Shown here: piece after piece, positions 1-5,300 of the stretch
Layout: every line of letters begins with the position of its first letter
Position numbering within the stretch: position 1 is the stretch's first letter
Source: Mariniphaga sp.
GTDB lineage: Bacteria; Bacteroidota; Bacteroidia; Bacteroidales; Prolixibacteraceae
Direction of reading: 5' to 3'
DNA length: 8,889 nt
Assembly (NCBI GenBank): GCA_013203525.1
Contig: JABMQB010000006.1
Location: 1 to 8,889, forward strand
Translations under genes and position numbers: made by a program
The notes under the pieces: model-generated
Databases searched by the model: none
The model's input: the letters and a program-made list of their open reading frames with translations, nothing else
What the model was told of the DNA's origin: nothing

Positions 1-2186
1 TATGTGAGGAGAATAGTAATTCTTTTATTGAAAATAATACTATTTCAAAAAATGAATATAATGGAATAAATATTATCGATTCGGAAGGAATAATTCAAAA
101 TAATACGATTACTGAAAATGAAAATAAAGGAATAAATTGTTACAATTCATCACCTGATATTTTGAAAAATGATATTAATAAAAATATTTTCACAGGAATT
201 TATTGTAAAATCTCTTCACCAATAATCAGCAAAAACCTAATTATTAAAAACGGTGGAAATAGTATTTTTTCCAACGATGGGGTGGCTTTAAAAAGTTTTA
301 ATGAATATAATGAAGTTGAAGTTGCTCAACATGGAGGTATTTCAATAAAAGATACTTCAAATGCAAATATTCAGAATAATATTATCTCTCAAAATTGGGG
401 TATTAATTCAGGTGGTATTTTTTGTGATAGTACCTCATCGGCAAGTATTATCAATAATCATTTAATCGAAAATGCTTCAATTGATGGAGGAAGTATGAAT
501 GTTGAAAGTTCATCTGTTAAAATCATAAATAATATAATTGCCAATTCTAAAAAAATTGTTTCAAACCAAAGGTTAAGTAGGTGGTATAAGGATAATCTCT
601 TTTCTGAGTATATTTATGAGGGTATTAATCTTAAAAAAGTGATCTATTATTTTGGATTTATAAACAATGGACCACCAGGCACGGTGCTGGTTACAGGATG
701 CGTCGGATTACATAAGACTGTTTGGGCAGAAACAGGAGAAAGGTTTTGGGTTGAAGCAGCCTCAGGTGTTACTACATGGGGCGAGGGTGGTGGATTGAGT
801 GTTACGGTTAGCCTTGATACCTCCAGTTTTCAAATAATAAATAGGAGACCTGATAGTAGTAACCCTTTTATAACTCATGGCTGTGATGTTATTTTTTCAC
901 CTACAATCACATCATATGGAGTGGGTATGTCTGGAGTTGGGATTGTTGTGCCAAATCAGGAAAATATGCCTGAGATTGCGTATAACAATGTATATGGTAA
1001 TCCGGGAGGGAATTATATATTCAGCGATTCTGTTGAAACAAAAAGTGCGCAGATATTTGACCTTACAGGGACTGATGGTAATATCTCATCCAATCCGTTA
1101 CTGGATTCTTTAACTTATGAGTTGCTGGAAGGTTCACCTTGTATTGATGCAGGAACACCTGATACTACAGGTTTAAGTATTGGCTTAACCGACTATTTTG
1201 GAAATCCGAGGTTTGTTGTTGGGTTTACTGATGGATTATCTGTTATTGATATAGGTGCTGTTGAATACCAGTTTGCTTCAACCACAACCAATGAATATAT
1301 TTTAATATGCCAGGGCGAAGAGTACGAGGGCTGGTTTGAGTCCGGGGAATATCAAAGGACATTAAGTTCAACTACGGGAACAGATAGTATTGTTACAACT
1401 CATCTTACTGTAAATCCAACCTATGAATTGGAAGAGGATGTTTCAATCTGCGAAGGTGAAGATTATTTGGGCATAACAGAGGAAGGCGACCATTCGAGGG
1501 AGTTCGAAACAGTTAATGGCTGTGATAGTACTGTTATTACACATTTAAAAGTTAATTCGGTATTCAATATTGTGGAAGATATTTCGATTTGTAAAGGAGA
1601 TAATTATGAGGAATTTACTACAGAAGGGCAGCATCAGAGAGAATTTATCTCAGAAAATGGTTGCGATAGTATTGTAATAACTAACCTCACTGTTTATCCT
1701 TCGTTTAAACCAACATTTTCAGTTGAAGTTGATACTTTAATTTCGGATATTGAATACCAGACGTATCAATGGTATGATGCAGGTGGTGCAATTGAAGGAG
1801 CTACAAACCGCGAATTTGCTATAACTGAAAGTGGCGATTTTTATTTAATGGCAAGCAATGAAAATGGATGTACTTATAGTTCGGAAACTTTTTTTGTCAG
1901 GTATTCAATTTCAGAAGAAATAAAAAGAAATAAATTCGTTTATTCAATTTTACCAAATCCCAATTGGGGTGAGTTTAATTTTAGGATTGATTCAAATCCA
2001 CCGGAGAAACTCACCGTAAAACTTATTAATGGTTTAGGGCAGGTATTTGAAGTGCGGGAAATTGAATATCCGGTTATAAATCAAATCGAGCATTTTAATG
2101 TATCGCATTTAAGTAAGGGGATTTATCATTTTGTGATACAATCAGATAACTACAGGGAGGATCAAAAAATAGTTATTCTAAAATAG
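1..2186 (+). CDS. T9SS-exported parallel beta-helix surface protein, 5'-truncated by the window edge
   Basis: The frame read from base 3 has no stop until TAG at 2184-2186, giving 727 visible residues. The first in-frame start-like codon is a TTG at 162, but the 53 codons before it already encode beta-helix repeats (NNTISKNEYNGI, NNTITENENKGI), so translation must begin upstream of the window. Parts in order: Asn/Ile-rich right-handed parallel beta-helix rungs (about 3-550); an unrecognised insert (about 552-950); a last rung (NNVYGN) and a closing SPCIDAG...DIGAVEYQ segment typical of secreted beta-helix proteins (to about 1270); three two-cysteine repeats (1290-1703); an Ig-like segment with YQWY and IEGAT (1704-about 1900); and a type A T9SS sorting domain (1935-2183, PNPNWGEFNF...KGIYHFVI). 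Such proteins cross the outer membrane by T9SS and are attached or released. The beta-helix resembles carbohydrate-binding or adhesive folds. I see no lyase catalytic signature, so binding or adhesion is an inference. It is a tandem paralogue of the next gene. Confidence 0.9.
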   Translation, partial: CEENSNSFIENNTISKNEYNGINIIDSEGIIQNNTITENENKGINCYNSSPDILKNDINKNIFTGIYCKISSPIISKNLIIKNGGNSIFSNDGVALKSFNEYNEVEVAQHGGISIKDTSNANIQNNIISQNWGINSGGIFCDSTSSASIINNHLIENASIDGGSMNVESSSVKIINNIIANSKKIVSNQRLSRWYKDNLFSEYIYEGINLKKVIYYFGFINNGPPGTVLVTGCVGLHKTVWAETGERFWVEAASGVTTWGEGGGLSVTVSLDTSSFQIINRRPDSSNPFITHGCDVIFSPTITSYGVGMSGVGIVVPNQENMPEIAYNNVYGNPGGNYIFSDSVETKSAQIFDLTGTDGNISSNPLLDSLTYELLEGSPCIDAGTPDTTGLSIGLTDYFGNPRFVVGFTDGLSVIDIGAVEYQFASTTTNEYILICQGEEYEGWFESGEYQRTLSSTTGTDSIVTTHLTVNPTYELEEDVSICEGEDYLGITEEGDHSREFETVNGCDSTVITHLKVNSVFNIVEDISICKGDNYEEFTTEGQHQREFISENGCDSIVITNLTVYPSFKPTFSVEVDTLISDIEYQTYQWYDAGGAIEGATNREFAITESGDFYLMASNENGCTYSSETFFVRYSISEEIKRNKFVYSILPNPNWGEFNFRIDSNPPEKLTVKLINGLGQVFEVREIEYPVINQIEHFNVSHLSKGIYHFVIQSDNYREDQKIVILK
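552..950 (+). other. Unrecognised ~133-residue insert within the beta-helix of the first gene
   Basis: The rung pattern stops after IINNIIANS and resumes at MPEIAYNNVYGN. Between them lies sequence without Asn/Ile rungs, rich in Gly, Val, Thr and aromatics (for example GPPGTVLVTGCVGLHKTVW, GERFWVEAASGVTTWGEGGG and SYGVGMSGVGIVV). It has two cysteines, in TGCVG and HGCDV, that could form a disulfide. The pattern suggests a compact beta-sheet domain, but I do not recognise the family. By hand count, GC is about 44% for 661-960 against about 23% for 1-300 and 27% for 361-660. Part of this shift follows from losing Asn, Ile and Lys codons. Confidence 0.55.
1290..1703 (+). repeat. Three tandem two-cysteine (SIC...GCDS) repeats in the first gene
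   Basis: Repeat units lie at about 1290-1421 (44 residues), 1422-1562 (47) and 1563-1703 (47). The consensus is an aromatic residue, then SIC-E/K-G-E/D-x-Y, then an acidic-Gly turn, then VNGCDS-x-V-x-T-x-L-x-V-NP. Units 2 and 3 have both cysteines, which probably pair within the repeat. Unit 1 keeps the first (LICQGEE) but has GTDS in place of GCDS, leaving one cysteine unpaired. Repeats ending in GCDS..V..LTV are common in large secreted Bacteroidota proteins, where they probably act as stalk or spacer; their exact role is not known to me. Confidence 0.85.
1935..2183 (+). other. T9SS type A C-terminal sorting domain (first gene)
   Basis: The last 83 residues show the type A sorting-domain pattern: a PNP-x-x-GEFNF strand, a KLTVKLINGLGQV strand, and a closing LSKGIYHFVI strand followed by the Lys-Ile-Val-Ile terminus. 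In this family the domain directs passage through the T9SS outer-membrane channel and is usually cleaved by the PorU sortase, which can attach the protein to anionic lipopolysaccharide. It is strongly similar to the C-terminus of the following gene. Confidence 0.9.
1983..2038 (+). repeat. 56-base direct repeat, copy 1 (in the sorting-domain region)
   Basis: The 56 bases are identical to 7434-7489, reading from AGGATTGATTC to GGTTTAGG. Flanking sequence on both sides stays highly similar but with scattered, mostly silent differences. The encoded residues run from the end of FNFRIDSN to LINGLG in both genes. Confidence 0.95.
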
Positions 2187-2306
2187 TTTCATTTATTCCT
2201 GATTTTTTAAGATAAGGTATTAGTAACAATATTTCAGAATAATCGTACATGCCTGCAAACAAAGGCATTGTAGCCTGTCGTTATTCTACACCAAAAAACT
2301 AACCTT
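2187..2306. other. Spacer between the two surface-protein genes
   Basis: These 120 AT-rich bases contain no open gene. In the frame shared by both flanking genes there are further stops at 2208-2210 and 2271-2273, so the two are not a split single gene. No clear Bacteroidota promoter (TTTG near -33, TAnnTTTG near -7) is visible, and no Shine-Dalgarno sequence precedes 2307, as is usual in this phylum. Whether the second gene has its own promoter or is read through from the first is unresolved. Confidence 0.6.
2249..2268. promoter_or_regulatory. Small inverted repeat in the spacer
   Basis: ATGCCT (2249-2254) and AGGCAT (2263-2268) form a perfect 6-base-pair stem around an 8-base loop. No T-run follows on the plus strand, so it is not a standard intrinsic terminator. 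It could be a weak terminator, an mRNA-stability hairpin in the leader of the next gene, a protein-binding site, or chance. Confidence 0.3.
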
Positions 2307-2366
2307 ATGAAAAGGTCAATTTTATTCATCCTTGCTTTCTTATTTGTATTTTTTACTAATGCTCAA
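2307..2366 (+). other. Sec signal peptide of the giant surface protein
   Basis: A Lys-Arg n-region is followed by a Leu/Phe/Ile-rich core of about 12 residues and ends in Thr-Asn-Ala-Gln, the common Bacteroidota end of signal peptides cleaved by signal peptidase I. There is no lipobox cysteine, so the protein is not a lipoprotein. T9SS cargo must first cross the inner membrane by Sec, which agrees with the sorting domain at the other end. Confidence 0.9.
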
Positions 2367-5300
2367 ACAATCATAGAAGACAGTACAGATGTTCAGGGAA
2401 CATGGGTATTAGCTAATTCTCCTTATCTGATTAACGGTATGGCAACAGTACCGGAAGGAGACTCGCTGGTCATTGAACCGGGGGTAACAATTGAATTTAA
2501 AACAGGAACAGATATTAACCATTCCGGAGATAATGATACAGTTAATGTAGGTTATATTAAAGTATTAGGTAAATTAATTGCTGAAGGGACACCTGAACAA
2601 CGAATAACCTTTACCCGACAGGGGGATGAAGGAAATTGGGGTTGTATCGTTATAGTAAGCTTGGATAATTCAAATCTGGAATATTGTATAATACAGTATG
2701 CAAACCGTATAGACGGATTTGAAGGCGCTATTAATATTTACACTCCAAATACAAAACTGATAAATTCTTTAGTTATAAATAATTTGAATCACGGTATATT
2801 TTCCGAAGATAGTTATTGGACCAATTTATCTTATAATCAGAGTTTGTCTACTCCTGATATCCGGAACTGTGTCATTGCATACAACGGGGGTAGTGGTTTA
2901 ATTTTGGGATATGAATATAGTGGTAGTACCATAAAACTCATAAACAATACAATTGTAGGAAATAGTTCGGTAGGATTGGCAACCATGGGTACCAAATGTC
3001 TTGTCATAAACTGTATTTTCTGGGATAATTACAAGTCTTTTAGTCTTTTCAACGACCGTACAACGGTGAGCTATTCTTTGGTTCAGGAAGAGTCCCTTGA
3101 TGGTGTTGGCTGGTTAACTGTTGGTGAGGGTATTATTTATATGTCTGATCCCCGGGAAAACAACGATTTTTCACTCCCCGGTAATTCACCTTGTATCAAT
3201 TCCGGAGTACCCGATACATCTGGTCTGTCACTGCCTTTAACTGATATTCTAGGTAACAACAGGATTAACCTGGACCGGATAGATTTAGGAGCGTCTGAAT
3301 CAACTGCAGAAAAGTTCATAACTATTCTTAAGCCTAATGGGCACGAAGGATTTCAGCCTGGGAACAACCTTGATATTATTTGGAAAAGCAATGCTGTTAA
3401 TGTCAAACTTGAATACACCAGTGATGGAGGTGAGACATGGGAAGGCATTGTTTCCAGTACTGCCAATGACAGCCTTTTTTCGTGGGTCATTCCTTCAGTT
3501 GAAAGTGAAAATTTTAATATCCGTATTTCGGATGTTGCCGATAACACTGTTTTTGATATTTGCGATAATGACCTCACCGTTTTCACCTCCACAATCCCCG
3601 ATAGCACAATTCTGTCCGGGAAGTTAAGACTTGAACACTCACCTTATCTTATAAACGGAATGGTAACTGTACCCTTTGGAGATTCACTTGTCATTGACCC
3701 GGGTGTGGTATTAAAATTCAAAGCTGGTGATGGAATTATTGAGGTAAAAGGCATATTGATTGCCAAAGGTACGCATGAACAACCAATAACCTTTACACGC
3801 CAGGGAACAGAAGGCTACTGGAATTGTATTTACCTATCAAACAAAGATGCCAATTCTGTACTTGAATATTGTACAATCGAATATGCTGGCAATTGGAATG
3901 GTGCTATTATAATATACAATCCAAATCCAAAACTCACAAATTTGGTAATTATCAATAATAAATATTCTGGTATTTATGCTAATGAATCAAGCCCTGAAAT
4001 CCGGAACTGTATTGTTGCATTCAACAAAAGAGAAGGAATATATTTGAGGGGTGAACATTATGGCGATACAATAAAAATAATTAATAACACTATAGTAGGA
4101 AATGGAGATGAAGGCTTATGGGCCTATCAATCGAAATGTTTAGTAAAAAACTGTATTTTATGGGGGAATGCTGAATCTTTTTTCATTTCTTATAACACAT
4201 TAGTTTCTTATTCACTTGTCCAGGAAGATGTCCTTCCTGATTTTAATGGAAGGTTAATAATTGGCGAAGGTTTGATTTATAACCTTGATCCGCAATTTAC
4301 CGATTTAAACAATTTAGATTTTCATTTAAAACCAAACTCTCCGGGAATAGATCAGGGAAATCCGGATTCAGATTTTGAAAATGAACCAGAAGAAAACGGC
4401 AACAGGGTAAACCTGGGTGCTTATGGAAATACTGTTGAAGCCACACAAACGGAATATTTACCAAGAATAACCTGGTTATCAGAAAGGGAAGGGCACATGT
4501 TTGGGAATGATACATTAATAATAAAAGGGGCTAATTTCCTGGCTGCAAAACAAAATGGTAAAATCCGGTTTGATAATACTGAAGCAATTGAATACTTGTT
4601 CTGGAGCAACGACAGCCTGGTTTGTATTACACCACCACATCTGCCTGACACTGTTAATATTTATATTATTAACAATGATTTAAAAGAAGGGTATGGATTT
4701 GATTGTTATACCATCAAGCCACCTGAAATAAAAAATCTGAGCAAGGTTACAGGCGAAATATCGGGTGGTGATACATTAGCCATTGAAGGAGAGTTTTTTG
4801 GTTTTAACCGGGAACAGGTAATTATACGTTTTGAAGAACAATCAGTTAATAATTACATAAGTTGGTCTGATACACTAATAACATTTACAACTCCAGCTAA
4901 TACTCCAGGATTAAAACAGATAATCTTTGAACAGGATACTCTTATTTTTAACTCAGGTGCATCATTTATTTATACTTCTGAAAGCACCGTTGATTTGTGT
5001 GGTTCGTTGGAAGATACATTAAGAGCTAATGGAGTTTATATTATGACATGTAAATGTGATGTGGATACTGGGAAAACATTAACAATTGAACCTGGAGTAT
5101 TTGTAATTGCCGATCATAACCAAGCAGAAAATATACGATTGACAGTTAATGGTACTCTTAATGCCACAGGGACACCGGCCGATAGTATAAGGTTTATGAC
5201 CATGATTTCCGGTAAAAATAATTGGGATGGGATTTATATTGCCGATACAGCAAATTTCAATTTTGTTGTTGTCCAGAACGGTGAATATGGTATTTATCAG

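Noticed and set aside
877..1113. An overlapping plus-strand open frame that might mark a frameshift in the first gene
   Set aside because: The main frame is open throughout and encodes sensible beta-helix and closing motifs on both sides. The alternative product resembles no protein and is a shadow frame.
2187..2306. The two surface-protein genes as one gene split by a nonsense mutation (they share a reading frame)
   Set aside because: The first ends in a complete sorting domain and the second begins with a signal peptide. The spacer has additional in-frame stops at 2208 and 2271.
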